A stretch of DNA of 64,000 nucleotides, taken from assembly GCF_954871325.1 (NCBI RefSeq), contig NC_088775.1:35007561-35071560 (forward strand), written 5' to 3'. Shown here piece by piece: positions 14,483-28,300 of the stretch (positions are counted from its first letter, which is position 1; every line of letters begins with the position of its first letter). The stretch is from Gordionus sp. m RMFG-2023 (taxonomy: Eukaryota; Nematomorpha; Gordioida; Chordodea; Parachordodidae). Under the pieces are notes generated by a model. The model saw only the letters and a program-made list of their open reading frames with translations, did no database searches and was not told where the DNA came from. Made by a program: the position numbers and the translations under genes.

Positions 14483-17400
14483 CAATGATATATATATATT
14501 CAAAATTACTTTTAAAATGTTAGCCTTTCCTATAAATGTCTTTCGCGACAAAAGATTTATTTTGTGAACCGAAAACGTAAAAAATAACATCTAAGCGGTA
14601 TTGGATAGAGAATTAAATTCTGAGTTCAATGATATAAATATATTCAAAATTATGTTTAAAATGTTAGCCTTTCCCCTATAAATGTCTTTCGCGACAAAAT
14701 ATTTATTTTGTAAACCGGAAATTAAAAATATATCTAAGCGGTTTTGGATAGAGAATTAAATTCTGAGTTCAATGATATATATATATTCAAAATTACTTTT
14801 AAAATGTTAGCCTTTCCCCTATAAATGTCTTTCGCGACAAAATATTTATTTTGTGAACCGGAAACGTAAAAAAATACATCTAAGCGGTTTTGGATAGAGA
14901 ATCAAATTCTGAGTTCAATGATATAAATATATTCAAAATTACATTTAAAATGTTAGCCTTTTCCCTATAAATGTCTTTCGCGACAAAATATTTATTTTGT
15001 GAACCGGAAATTAAAAATACATCTAAGCGGTTTTGGATAGAGAATTAAATTCTGAGTTCAATGATATAAATATATTCAAAATTACTTTTAAAATGCTAGC
15101 CTTTCCCATATAAATGTCTTTCGCGACAAAAAATTTATTTTGTGAACCGGAAACGTAATAAAATACATCTAACCTCTTTTGGATAGAGAATTAAATTCTG
15201 AGTTCATTGATATAAATATATTCAAAATTACTTTTAAAATGTTAGCCTTGCCCCTATAAATGTCTTTTGCGACAAAATATTTATTTTGTGAACCGGAAAT
15301 TAAAAATACATCTAAGCGGTTTTGGATAGAGAATTAAATTCTGAGTTCAATGATATAAATATATTCAAAATTATTTTTAAAATGTTAGCCTTTCCCCTAT
15401 AAATGTCTTTCGCGACAAAATATTTATTTTGTGAACCGGAAATTAAAAATACATCTAAGCGGTTTTGGATAGAGAATTAAATTCTGAGTTCAATGATATA
15501 AATATATTCAAAATTACTTTTAAAATGTTAGCCTTTCCCATATAAATGTCTTTCGCGACAAAAAATTTATTTTGTGAACCGGAAACGTAATAAAATACAT
15601 CTAAGCGGTTTTGGATAGAGAATTAAATTCTAAGTTCAATGATATAAATATATTCAAAATTACTTTTAAAATGTTAGCCTTTCCCCTATAAATGTCTTTC
15701 GCGACAAAATATTTATTTTGTGAACCGGAAATTAAAAATACATCTAAGCGGTTTTGGATAGAGAATTAAATTCTGAGTTCAATGATATATATATATTCAA
15801 AATTACTTTTAAAATGTTAGCCTTTCCCCTATAAATGTCTTTCGCGACAAAAGATTTATTTTGTGAACCGAAAACGTAAAAAATAACATCTAAGCGGTAT
15901 TGGATAGAGAATTAAATTCTGAGTTCAATGATATAAATATATTCAAAATTATGTTTAAAATGTTAGCCTTTCCCCTATAAATGTCTTTCGCGACAAAATA
16001 TTTATTTTGTAAACCGGAAATTAAAAATATATCTAAGCGGTTTTGGATAGAGAATTAAATTCTGAGTTCAATGATATATATATATTCAAAATTACTTTTA
16101 AAATGTTAGCCTTTCCCATATAAATGTCTTTCGCGACAAAATAATTTTGTGAACCAGAAATTAAAAATACATCTAAGCGGTTTTGGATAGAGAATTAAAT
16201 TCTGAGTTCAATGATATAAATATATTCAAAATTACTTTTAAAATGTTAGCCTTTTCCCTATAAATGTCTTTCGCGACAAAATATTTATTTTGTGAACCGG
16301 AAATTAAAAATACAACTAAGCGGTTTTGGATAGAGAATTAAATTCTGAGTTCAATGATATAAATATATTCAAAATTACTTTTAAAATGTTAGCCTTTTCC
16401 CTATAAATGTCTTTCGCGACAAAATATTTATTTTGTGAACCGGAAATTAAAAATACATCTAAGCGGTTTTGGATAGAGAATTAAATTCTGAGTTCAATGA
16501 TATAAATATATTCAAAATTATTTTTAAAATGTTAGCCTTTCCCCTATAAATGTCTTTCGCGACAAAAAATTTATTTTGTGAACCGGAAACGTTATAAAAT
16601 ACATCTAAGCGGTATTGTATAGAGAATTAAATTCTGAGTTCAGTGATATAAATATATTCAAAATTACTTTTAAAATGTTAGCCTTTCCCCTATAAATGTC
16701 TTTCGCCACAAAAGATTTATTTTGTGAACCGGAAACGTAAAAAAATACATCTAAGCGGTTTTGGATAGAGAATTAAATTCTGAGTTCAATGATATAAATA
16801 TATTCAAAATTACTTTTAAAATTTTCCCCCTATAAATGTCTTTCGCGACAAAATAATTTTGTGAACCAGAAATTAAAAATACATCTAAGCGGTTTTGGAT
16901 AGAGAATTAAATTCTGAGTTCAATGATATAAATATATTCAAAATTACTTTTAAAATGTTAGCCTTTCCCCTATAAATGTCTATCGCGACAAAATATTTAT
17001 TTTGTGAACCGGAAATTAAAAATACATCTAAGCGGTTTTGGATAGAGAATTAAATTCTGAGTTCATTGATATAAATATATTCAATCCCCTATAAATGTCT
17101 TTCGCGACAAAATATTTTTTTTGTGAACCGGAAACGTTATAAAATACATCTAAGAGGTTTTGGATAGAGAATTAAATTCTGAGTTCAATGATATAAATAT
17201 ATTCAAAATTACTTTTAAAATGTTAGCCTTTCCCATATAAATGTATTTCGCGACAAAAAATATATTTTGTGAACCGGAAACGTAAAAAAATACATCCGGT
17301 TTTGGATAGAGAATTAAATTCTGAGTTCAATGATATAAATATATTCAAAATTACTTTTAAAATGTTAGCCTTTCCCCTATAAATGTCTTTCGCGACAAAA

Positions 17401-17613
17401 ATTTTATTTTGTGAGACAACGTAAAAAAATACATCTAAGCAGTTTAGGATAGAGAATTAAATTCTGAGTTCAATGATATAAATATATTCAAAATTATTTT
17501 TAAAATGTTAGCCTTTCCCCTATAAATGTCTTTCGCGACAAAATATTTATTTTGTGAACCGGAAATTAAAAATACATCTAAGCGGTTTTGGATAGAGAAT
17601 TAAATTCTGAGTT
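14483..17613 (+). repeat. Satellite block 4: partial higher-order repeats, 22 monomers
   Basis: Monomer starts: D 14483 (2 bp shorter, CCTTTCCTAT), E 14627, F 14770, G 14916, B 15059, H 15205 (CATTG start), W 15348, P' 15491, K 15637 (preceded by CTAAGTT), D 15780, E 15926, N' 16069, Y/S 16209, Y 16352, I 16495, J 16641, N 16787 (7-bp deletion, 134 bp), K2 16921, T 17064, U 17186, V 17328, W 17471. The derived markers K2 TCTATCGCG, U CATCCGG and V GAGACAACG first appear together here, at 16.9-17.5 kb. From 15059 on, the order matches 20488-23240, so this block is probably a relative of that duplicated segment. Confidence 0.93.
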
Positions 17614-20487
17614 CAATGATATAAATATATTCAAAATTACTTTTAAAATGTTAGCCTTTCCCCTATAAATGTCTTTCGCGACAAAATATTTATTTTGTGA
17701 ACCGGAAATTAAAAATACATCTAAGCGGTTTTGGATAGAGAATTAAATTCTGAGTTCAATGATATATATATATTCAAAATTACTTTTAAAATGTTAGCCT
17801 TTCCCCTATAAATGTCTTTCGCGACAAAAGATTTATTTTGTGAACCGAAAACGTAAAAAATAACATCTAAGCGGTATTGGATAGAGAATTAAATTCTGAG
17901 TTCAATGATATAAATATATTCAAAATTATGTTTAAAATGTTAGCCTTTCCCCTATAAATGTCTTTCGCGACAAAATATTTATTTTGTAAACCGGAAATTA
18001 AAAATATATCTAAGCGGTTTTGGATAGAGAATTAAATTCTGAGTTCAATGATATATATATATTCAAAATTACTTTTAAAATGTTAGCCTTTCCCCTATAA
18101 ATGTCTTTCGCGACAAAATATTTATTTTGTGAACCGGAAACGTAAAAAAATACATCTAAGCGGTTTTGGATAGAGAATCAAATTCTGAGTTCAATGATAT
18201 AAATATATTCAAAATTACATTTAAAATGTTAGCCTTTTCCCTATAAATGTCTTTCGCGACAAAATATTTATATTGTGAACCGGAAATTAAAAATACATCT
18301 AAGCGGTTTTGGATAGAGAATTAAATTCTGAGTTCAATGATATAAATATATTCAAAATTACTTTTAAAATGCTAGCCTTTCCCATATAAATGTCTTTCGC
18401 GACAAAAAATTTATTTTGTGAACCGGAAACGTAATAAAATACATCTAACCTCTTTTGGATAGAGAATTAAATTCTGAGTTCAATGATATAAATATATTCA
18501 AAATTACTTTTAAAATGTTAGCCTTGCCCCTATAAATGTCTTTTGCGACAAAATATTTATTTTGTGAACCGGAAATTAAAAATACATCTAAGCGGTTTTG
18601 GATAGAGAATTAAATTCTGAGTTCAATGATATAAATATATTCAAAATTATTTTTAAAATGTTAGCCTTTCCCCTATAAATGTCTTTCGCGACAAAATATT
18701 TATTTTGTGAACCGGAAATTAAAAATACATCTAAGCGGTTTTGGATAGAGAATTAAATTCTGAGTTCAATGTTATAAATATATTCAAAATTACTTTTAAA
18801 ATGTTAGCCTTTCCCATATAAATGTCTTTCGCGACAAAAAATTTATTTTGTGAACCGGAAACGTAATAAAATACACCTAAGCGGTTTTGGATAGAGAATT
18901 AAATTCTGAGTTCAATGATATAAATATATTCAAAATTACTTTTAAAATGCTAGCCTTTTCCCTATAAATGTCTTTCGCGACAAAAAATTTATTTTGTGAA
19001 CCGGAAACGTAATAAAATACATCTAACCTCTTTTGGATAGAGAATTAAATTCTGAGTTCAATGATATAAATATATTCAAAATTACTTTTAAAATGTTAGC
19101 CTTTCCTCTATAAATGTCTTTCGCGACAAAAGATTTCTTTTGTGAACCGGAAACGTAAAAAAATACATCTAAGCGGTTTTGGATAGAGAATTAAATTCTG
19201 AGTTCAATGATATAAATATATTCAAAATTACATTTAAAATGTTAGCCTTTTCCCTATAAATGTCTTTCGCGACAAAATATTTATTTTGTGAACCGGAAAT
19301 TAAAAATACATCTAAGCGGTTTTGGATAGAGAATTAAATTCTGAGTTCAATGATATAAATATATTCAAAATTACTTTTAAAATGCTAGCCTTTCCCATAT
19401 AAATGTCTTTCGCGACAAAAAATTTATTTTGTGAACCGGAAACGTAATAAAATACATCTAACCTCTTTTGGATAGAGAATTAAATTCTGAGTTCAATGAT
19501 ATAAATATATTCAAAATTACTTTTAAAATGTTAGCCTTTCCCCTATAAATGTCTTTCGCGACAAAATATTTATTTTGTGAACCGGAAATTAAAAATACAA
19601 CTAAGCGGTTTTGGATAGAGAATTAAATTCTGAGTTCAATGATATAAATATATTAAAATCTTAGCCTTTCCCTTATAAATGTCTTTCGCGACAAAAGATT
19701 TATTTTGTGAACCGGAAACGTAAAAAAATACATCTAAGCGGTTTTGGATAGAGAATTAAATTCTGAGTTCAATGATATAAATATATTCAAAATTACTTTT
19801 AAAATGTTAGCCTTTTCCCTATAAATGTCTTTCGCGACAAAATATTTATTTTGTGAACCGGAAATTAAAAATACATCTAAGCGGTTTTGGATAGAGAATT
19901 AAATTCTGAGTTCAATGATATATATATATTCAAAATTACTTTTAAAATGTTAGCCTTTCCCCTATAAATGTCTTTCGCGACAAAAGATTTATTTTGTGAA
20001 CCGGAAACGTAAAAAAATACATCTAAGCGGTTTTGGATAGAGAATTAAATTCTGAGTTCAATGATATAAATATATTCAAAATTACTTTTAAAATGTTAGC
20101 CTTTTCCCTATAAATGTCTTTCGCGACAAAATATTTATTTTGTGAACCGGAAATTAAAAATACATCTAAGCGGTTTTGGATAGAGAATTAAATTCTGAGT
20201 TCAATGATATAAATATATTCAAAATTATGTTTAAAATGTTAGCCTTTCCCCTATAAATGTCTTTCGCGACAAAATATTTATTTTGTAAACCGGAAATTAA
20301 AAATATATCTAAGCGGTTTTGGATAGAGAATTAAATTCTGAGTTCAATGATATATATATATTCAAAATTACTTTTAAAATGTTAGCCTTTCCCCTATAAA
20401 TGTCTTTCGCGACAAAATATTTATTTTGTGAACCGGAAATTAAAAATACATCTAAGCGGTTTTGGATAGAGAATTAAATTCTGAGTT
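17614..20487 (+). repeat. Satellite block 5: higher-order repeat, first 18 monomers in canonical order
   Basis: Monomer starts: K 17614, D 17757, E 17903, F 18046, G 18192, B 18335, H 18481, W 18624, P 18767, Q 18913, R 19059, G 19205, B 19348, S 19494, X 19637, Y 19770, Z 19913, Y 20059, then E 20202 and K' 20345. The first 18 follow the reference order exactly; after the second Y the array jumps back to E instead of continuing to I. X at 19637 is 133 bp: 13 bp around the TTTTAAAA palindrome are missing (TATTAAAATCTTA). R at 19059 has CCTCTAT. Confidence 0.94.
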
Positions 20488-23240
20488 CAATGATATAAAT
20501 ATATTCAAAATTACTTTTAAAATGCTAGTCTTTCCCATATAAATGTCTTTCGCGACAAAAAATTATTTTGTGAACCGGAAACGTAATAAAATACATCTAA
20601 CCTCTTTTGGATAGAGAATTAAATTCTGAGTTCAATGATATAAATATATTCAAAATTACTTTTAAAATGTTAGCCTTGCCCCTATAAATGTCTTTTGCGA
20701 CAAAATATTTATTTTGTGAACCGGAAATTAAAAATACATCTAAGCGGTTTTGGATAGAGAATTAAATTCTGAGTTCAATGATATAAATATATTCAAAATT
20801 ATTTTTAAAATGTTAGCCTTTCCCCTATAAATGTCTTTCGCGACAAAATATTTATTTTGTGAACCGGAAATTAAAAATACATCTAAGCGGTTTTGGATAG
20901 AGAATTAAATTCTGAGTTCAATGATATAAATTCAAAATTACTTTTAAAATGTTAGCCTTTCCCATATAAATGTCTTTCGCGACAAAAAATTTATTTTGTG
21001 AACCGGAAACGTAATAAAATACATCTAAGCGGTTTTGGATAGAGAATTAAATTCTGAGTTCAATGATATAAATATATTCAAAATTACTTTTAAAATGTTA
21101 GCCTTTCCCCTATAAATGTCTTTCGCGACAAAATATTTATTTTGTGAACCGGAAATTAAAAATACATCTAAGCGGTTTTGGATAGAGAATTAAATTCTGA
21201 GTTCAATGATATATATATATTCAAAATTACTTTTAAAATGTTAGCCTTTCCCCTATAAATGTCTTTCGCGACAAAAGATTTATTTTGTGAACCGAAAACG
21301 TAAAAAATAACATCTAAGCGGTATTGGATAGAGAATTAAATTCTGAGTTCAATGATATAAATATATTCAAAATTATGTTTAAAATGTTAGCCTTTCCCCT
21401 ATAAATGTCTTTCGCGACAAAATATTTATTTTGTAAACCGGAAATTAAAAATATATCTAAGCGGTTTTGGATAGAGAATTAAATTCTGAGTTCAATGATA
21501 TATATATATTCAAAATTACTTTTAAAATGTTAGCCTTTCCCATATAAATGTCTTTCGCGACAAAATAATTTTGTGAACCAGAAATTAAAAATACATCTAA
21601 GCGGTTTTGGATAGAGAATTAAATTCTGAGTTCAATGATATAAATATATTCAAAATTACTTTTAAAATGTTAGCCTTTTCCCTATAAATGTCTTTCGCGA
21701 CAAAATATTTATTTTGTGAACCGGAAATTAAAAATACAACTAAGCGGTTTTGGATAGAGAATTAAATTCTGAGTTCAATGATATAAATATATTCAAAATT
21801 ACTTTTAAAATGTTAGCCTTTTCCCTATAAATGTCTTTCGCGACAAAATATTTATTTTGTGAACCGGAAATTAAAAATACATCTAAGCGGTTTTGGATAG
21901 AGAATTAAATTCTGAGTTCAATGATATAAATATATTCAAAATTATTTTTAAAATGTTAGCCTTTCCCCTATAAATGTCTTTCGCGACAAAAAATTTATTT
22001 TTAAAATGTTAGCCTTTCCCCTATAAATGTCTTTCGCGACAAAAAATTTATTTTGTGAACCGGAAACGTTATAAAATACATCTAAGCGGTATTGTATAGA
22101 GAATTAAATTCTGAGTTCAGTGATATAAATATATTCAAAATTACTTTTAAAATGTTAGCCTTTCCCCTATAAATGTCTTTCGCCACAAAAGATTTATTTT
22201 GTGAACCGGAAACGTAAAAAAATACATCTAAGCGGTTTTGGATAGAGAATTAAATTCTGAGTTCAATGATATAAATATATTCAAAATTACTTTTAAAATG
22301 TTAGCCTTTCCCCCTATAAATGTCTTTCGCGACAAAATAATTTTGTGAACCAGAAATTAAAAATACATCTAAGCGGTTTTGGATAGAGAATTAAATTCTG
22401 AGTTCAATGATATAAATATATTCAAAATTACTTTTAAAATGTTAGCCTTTCCCCTATAAATGTCTATCGCGACAAAATATTTATTTTGTGAACCGGAAAT
22501 TAAAAATACATCTAAGCGGTTTTGGATAGAGAATTAAATTCTGAGTTCATTGATATAAATATATTCAATCCCCTATAAATGTCTTTCGCGACAAAATATT
22601 TTTTTTGTGAACCGGAAACGTTATAAAATACATCTAAGAGGTTTTGGATAGAGAATTAAATTCTGAGTTCAATGATATAAATATATTCAAAATTACTTTT
22701 AAAATGTTAGCCTTTCCCATATAAATGTCTTTCGCGACAAAAAATATATTTTGTGAACCGGAAACGTAAAAAAATACATCCGGTTTTGGATAGAGAATTA
22801 AATTCTGAGTTCAATGATATAAATATATTCAAAATTACTTTTAAAATGTTAGCCTTTCCCCTATAAATGTCTTTCGCGACAAAAATTTTATTTTGTGAGA
22901 CAACGTAAAAAAATACATCTAAGCGGTTTTGGATAGAGAATTAAATTCTGAGTTCAATGATATAAATATATTCAAAATTATTTTTAAAATGTTAGCCTTT
23001 CCCCTATAAATGTCTTTCGCGACAAAATATTTATTTTGTGAACCGGAAATTAAAAATACATCTAAGCGGTTTTGGATAGAGAATTAAATTCTGAGTTCAA
23101 TGATATAAATATATTCAAAATTACTTTTAAAATGTTAGCCTTTCCCCTATAAATGTCTTTCGCGACAAAATATTTATTTTGTGAACCGGAAATTAAAAAT
23201 ACATCTAAGCGGTTTTGGATAGAGAATTAAATTCTGAGTT
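20488..23240 (+). repeat. Satellite block 6: 2,753-bp segmental duplication, copy 1
   Basis: Nineteen monomers: B 20488, H 20633, W 20776, P' 20919, K 21061, D 21204, E 21350, N' 21493, Y/S 21633, Y 21776, I 21919, J 22118, N 22264, K2 22405, T 22548, U 22670, V 22812, W 22955, K 23098. Private markers shared with copy 2 are GCTAGTC and a 1-bp shorter hairpin in B, and a 4-bp deletion (GATATAAATTC) in P'. The I monomer at 21919 is 199 bp because of an internal 53-bp duplication. Confidence 0.93.
21919..22117 (+). repeat. Type I monomer with internal 53-bp duplication (199 bp)
   Basis: The stretch from TTAAAATGTTAGCC to the hairpin occurs twice in tandem, with second-copy landmarks 53 bp after the first (TTAAAATG at 21948 and 22001). 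The junction lies in TTATTTTTA, a 9-bp sequence created where the hairpin ATTTATTTT meets TTAAAA, matching the TTATTTTTA of the first copy. This suggests slippage or end joining at short homology. It is the only intra-monomer duplication of this kind in the window. Confidence 0.9.
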
Positions 23241-25370
23241 CAATGATATAAATATATTCAAAATTACTTTTAAAATGCTAGTCTTTCCCATATAAATGTC
23301 TTTCGCGACAAAAAATTATTTTGTGAACCGGAAACGTAATAAAATACATCTAACCTCTTTTGGATAGAGAATTAAATTCTGAGTTCAATGATATAAATAT
23401 ATTCAAAATTACTTCTAAAATGTTAGCCTTGCCCCTATAAATGTCTTTTGCGACAAAATATTTATTTTGTGAACCGGAAATTAAAAATACATCTAAGCGG
23501 TTTTGGATAGAGAATTAAATTCTGAGTTCAATGATATAAATATATTCAAAATTATTTTTAAAATGTTAGCCTTTCCCCTATAAATGTCTTTCGCGACAAA
23601 ATATTTATTTTGTGAACCGGAAATTAAAAATACATCTAAGCGGTTTTGGATAGAGAATTAAATTCTGAGTTCAATGATATAAATTCAAAATTACTTTTAA
23701 AATGTTAGCCTTTCCCATATAAATGTCTTTCGCGACAAAAAATTTATTTTGTGAACCGGAAACGTAATAAAATACATCTAAGCGGTTTTGGATAGAGAAT
23801 TAAATTCTGAGTTCAATGATATAAATATATTCAAAATTACTTTTAAAATGTTAGCCTTTCCCCTATAAATGTCTTTCGCGACAAAATATTTATTTTGTGA
23901 ACCGGAAATTAAAAATACATCTAAGCGGTTTTGGATAGAGAATTAAATTCTGAGTTCAATGATATATATATATTCAAAATTACTTTTAAAATGTTAGCCT
24001 TTCCCCTATAAATGTCTTTCGCGACAAAAGATTTATTTTGTGAACCGAAAACGTAAAAAATAACATCTAAGCGGTATTGGATAGAGAATTAAATTCTGAG
24101 TTCAATGATATAAATATATTCAAAATTATGTTTAAAATGTTAGCCTTTCCCCTATAAATGTCTTTCGCGACAAAATATTTATTTTGTAAACCGGAAATTA
24201 AAAATATATCTAAGCGGTTTTGGATAGAGAATTAAATTCTGAGTTCAATGATATATATATATTCAAAATTACTTTTAAAATGTTAGCCTTTCCCATATAA
24301 ATGTCTTTCGCGACAAAATATTTATTTTGTGAACCGGAAATTAAAAATACATCTAAGCGGTTTTGGATAGAGAATTAAATTCTGAGTTCATTGATATAAA
24401 TATATTCAATCCCCTATAAATGTCTTTCGCGACAAAATATTTTTTTTGTGAACCGGAAACGTTATAAAATACATCTAAGAGGTTTTGGATAGAGAATTAA
24501 ATTCTGAGTTCAATGATATAAATATATTCAAAATTACTTTTAAAATGTTAGCCTTTCCCATATAAATGTCTTTCGCGACAAAAAATATATTTTGTGAACC
24601 GGAAACGTAAAAAAATACATCCGGTTTTGGATAGAGAATTAAATTCTGAGTTCAATGATATAAATATATTCAAAATTACTTTTAAAATGTTAGCCTTTCC
24701 CCTATAAATGTCTTTCGCGACAAAAATTTTATTTTGTGAGACAACGTAAAAAAATACATCTAAGCGGTTTTGGATAGAGAATTAAATTCTGAGTTCAATG
24801 ATATAAATATATTCAAAATTATTTTTAAAATGTTAGCCTTTCCCCTATAAATGTCTTTCGCGACAAAATATTTATTTTGTGAACCGGAAATTAAAAATAC
24901 ATCTAAGCGGTTTTGGATAGAGAATTAAATTCTGAGTTCAATGATATAAATATATTCAAAATTACTTTTAAAATGTTAGCCTTTCCCCTATAAATGTCTT
25001 TCGCGACAAAATATTTATTTTGTGAACCGGAAATTAAAAATACATCTAAGCGGTTTTGGATAGAGAATTAAATTCTGAGTTCAATGATATATATATATTC
25101 AAAATTACTTTTAAAATGTTAGCCTTTCCCCTATAAATGTCTTTCGCGACAAAAGATTTATTTTGTGAACCGAAAACGTAAAAAATAACATCTAAGCGGT
25201 ATTGGATAGAGAATTAAATTCTGAGTTCAATGATATAAATATATTCAAAATTATGTTTAAAATGTTAGCCTTTCCCCTATAAATGTCTTTCGCGACAAAA
25301 TATTTATTTTGTAAACCGGAAATTAAAAATATATCTAAGCGGTTTTGGATAGAGAATCAAATTCTGAGTT
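23241..25370 (+). repeat. Satellite block 7: duplication copy 2, shortened, plus following half repeat
   Basis: Monomer starts: B 23241, H 23386, W 23529, P' 23672, K 23814, D 23957, E 24103, N'/K 24246, T 24389, U 24511, V 24653, W 24796, K 24939, D 25082, E/F 25228. The first seven match 20488-21492 at a shift of 2,753 bp and carry the same private markers. The hybrid at 24246 starts like N' (ATATATATA, CCCATAT) but has the tail of K, and is followed directly by T. Compared with copy 1, 912 bp are missing at that junction. H 23386 has ACTTCTAAAATG, the one difference I saw. E at 25228 ends with GAATCAAATT, a feature of F. Confidence 0.92.
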
Positions 25371-28300
25371 CAATGATATAAATATATTTAAAATTATTTT
25401 TAAAATGTTAGCCTTTCCCCTATAAATGTCTTTCGCGACAAAATATTTATTTTGTGAACCGGAAATTAAAAATACATCTAAGCGGTTTTGGATAGAGAAT
25501 TAAATTCTGAGTTCAATGTTATAAATATATTCAAAATTACTTTTAAAATGTTAGCCTTTCCCATATAAATGTCTTTCGCGACAAAAAATTTATTTTGTGA
25601 ACCGGAAACGTAATAAAATACATCTAAGCGGTTTTGGATAGAGAATTAAATTCTGAGTTCAATGATATAAATATATTCAAAATTACTTTTAAAATGCTAG
25701 CCTTTTCCCTATAAATGTCTTTTGCGACAAAAAATTTATTTTGTGAACCGGAAACGTAATAAAATACATCTAAGCGGTTTTGGATAGAGAATTAAATTCT
25801 GAGTTCAATGATATAAATATATTCAAAATTACTTTTAAAATGCTAGCCTTTTCCCTATAAATGTCTTTCGCGACAAAAAATTTATTTTGTGAACCGGAAA
25901 CGTAATAAAATACATCTAACCTCTTTTGGATAGAGAATTAAATTCTGAGTTCAATGATATAAATATATTCAAAATTACTTTTAAAATGTTAGCCTTTCCC
26001 CTATAAATGTCTTTCGCGACAAAAGATTTCTTTTGTGAACCGGAAACGTAAAAAAATACATCTAAGCGGTTTTGGATAGAGAATTAAATTCTGAGTTCAA
26101 TGATATAAATATATTCAAAATTACATTTAAAATGTTAGCCTTTTCCCTATAAATGTCTTTCGCGACAAAATATTTATTTTGTGAACCGGAAATTAAAAAT
26201 ACATCTAAGCGGTTTTGGATAGAGAATTAAATTCTGAGTTCAATGATATAAATATATTCAAAATTACTTTTAAAATGCTAGCCTTTCCCATATAAATGTC
26301 TTTCGCGACAAAAAATTTATTTTGTGAACCGGAAACGTAATAAAATACATCTAACCTCTTTTGGATAGAGAATTAAATTCTGAGTTCAATGATATAAATA
26401 TATTCAAAATTACTTTTAAAATGTTAGCCTTTCCCCTATAAATGTCTTTCGCGACAAAATATTTATTTTGTGAACCGGAAATTAAAAATACAACTAAGCG
26501 GTTTTGGATAGAGAATTAAATTCTGAGTTCAATGATATAAATATATTCAAAATTACTTTTAAAATCTTAGCCTTTCCCTTATAAATGTCTTTCGCGACAA
26601 AAGATTTATTTTGTGAACCGGAAACGTAAAAAAATACATCTAAGCGGTTTTGGATAGAGAATTAAATTCTGAGTTCAATGATATAAATATATTCAAAATT
26701 ACTTTTAAAATGTTAGCCTTTTCCCTATAAATGTCTTTCGCGACAAAATATTTATTTTGTGAACCGGAAATTAAAAATACATCTAAGCGGTTTTGGATAG
26801 AGAATTAAATTCTGAGTTCAATGATATATATATATTCAAAATTACTTTTAAAATGTTAGCCTTTCCCCTATAAATGTCTTTCGCGACAAAATATTTATTT
26901 TGTGAACCGGAAATTAAAAATACATCTAAGCGGTTTTGGATAGAGAATTAAATTCTGAGTTCAATGATATAAATATATTCAAAATTATTTTTAAAATGTT
27001 AGCCTTTCCCCTATAAATGTCTTTCGCGACAAAAAATTTATTTTGTGAACCGGAAACGTTATAAAATACATCTAAGCGGTATTGTATAGAGAATTAAATT
27101 CTGAGTTCAGTGATATAAATATATTCAAAATTACTTTTAAAATGTTAGCCTTTCCCCTATAAATGTCTTTCGCCACAAAAGATTTATTTTGTGAACCGGA
27201 AACGTAAAAAAATACATCTAAGCGGTTTTGGATAGAGAATTAAATTCTGAGTTCAATGATATAAATATATTCAAAATTATTTTTAAAATGTTAGCCTTTC
27301 TCCTATAAATGTCTTTCGCGACAAAATATTTATTTTGTGAACCGGAAATTAAAAATACAACTAAGCGGTTTTGGATAGAGAATTAAATTTTGAGTTCAAT
27401 GATATATATATATTCAAAATTACTTTTAAAATGTTAGCCTTTCCCCTATAAATGTCTTTCGCGACAAAAGATTTATTTTGTGAACCGGAAATTAAAAATA
27501 CATCTAAGCGGTTTTGGATAGAGAATTAAATTCTGAGTTCAATGATATAAATATATTCAAAATTATTTTTAAAATGTTAGCCTTTCCCCTATAAATGTCT
27601 TTCGCGACAAAAAATTTATTTTGTGAACCGGAAACGTTATAAAATACATCTAAGCGGTATTGTATAGAGAATTAAATTCTGAGTTCAGTGATATAAATAT
27701 ATTCAAAATTACTTTTAAAATGTTAGCCTTTCCCCTATAAATGTCTTTCGCCACAAAAGATTTATTTTGTGAACCGGAAACGTAAAAAAATACATCTAAG
27801 CGGTTTTGGATAGAGAATTAAATTCTGAGTTCAATGATATAAATATATTCAAAATTACTTTTAAAATGTTAGCCTTTCCCCCTATAAATGTCTTTCGCGA
27901 CAAAATAATTTTGTGAACCAGAAATTAAAAATACATCTAAGCGGTTTTGGATAGAGAATTAAATTCTGAGTTCAATGATATATATATATTCAAAATTACT
28001 TTTAAAATGTTAGCCTTTCCCCTATAAATGTCTATCGCGACAAAATATTTATTTTGTGAACCGGAAATTAAAAATACATCTAAGCGGTTTTGGATAGAGA
28101 ATTAAATTCTGAGTTCATTGATATAAATATATTCAATCCCCTATAAATGTCTTTCGCGACAAAATATTTTTTTTGTGAACCGGAAACGTTATAAAATACA
28201 TCTAAGAGGTTTTGGATAGAGAATTAAATTCTGAGTTCAATGATATAAATATATTCAAAATTACTTTTAAAATGTTAGCCTTTCCCATATAAATGTCTTT

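Noticed and set aside
24389-28115. Third complete 26-monomer repeat (T-to-T interval also 3,727 bp)
   Set aside because: Length and monomer number match, but the order lacks F, G-B-H and Z and has extra Q, I, J and hybrids. The equal length arises because the 143- and 146-bp classes balance.
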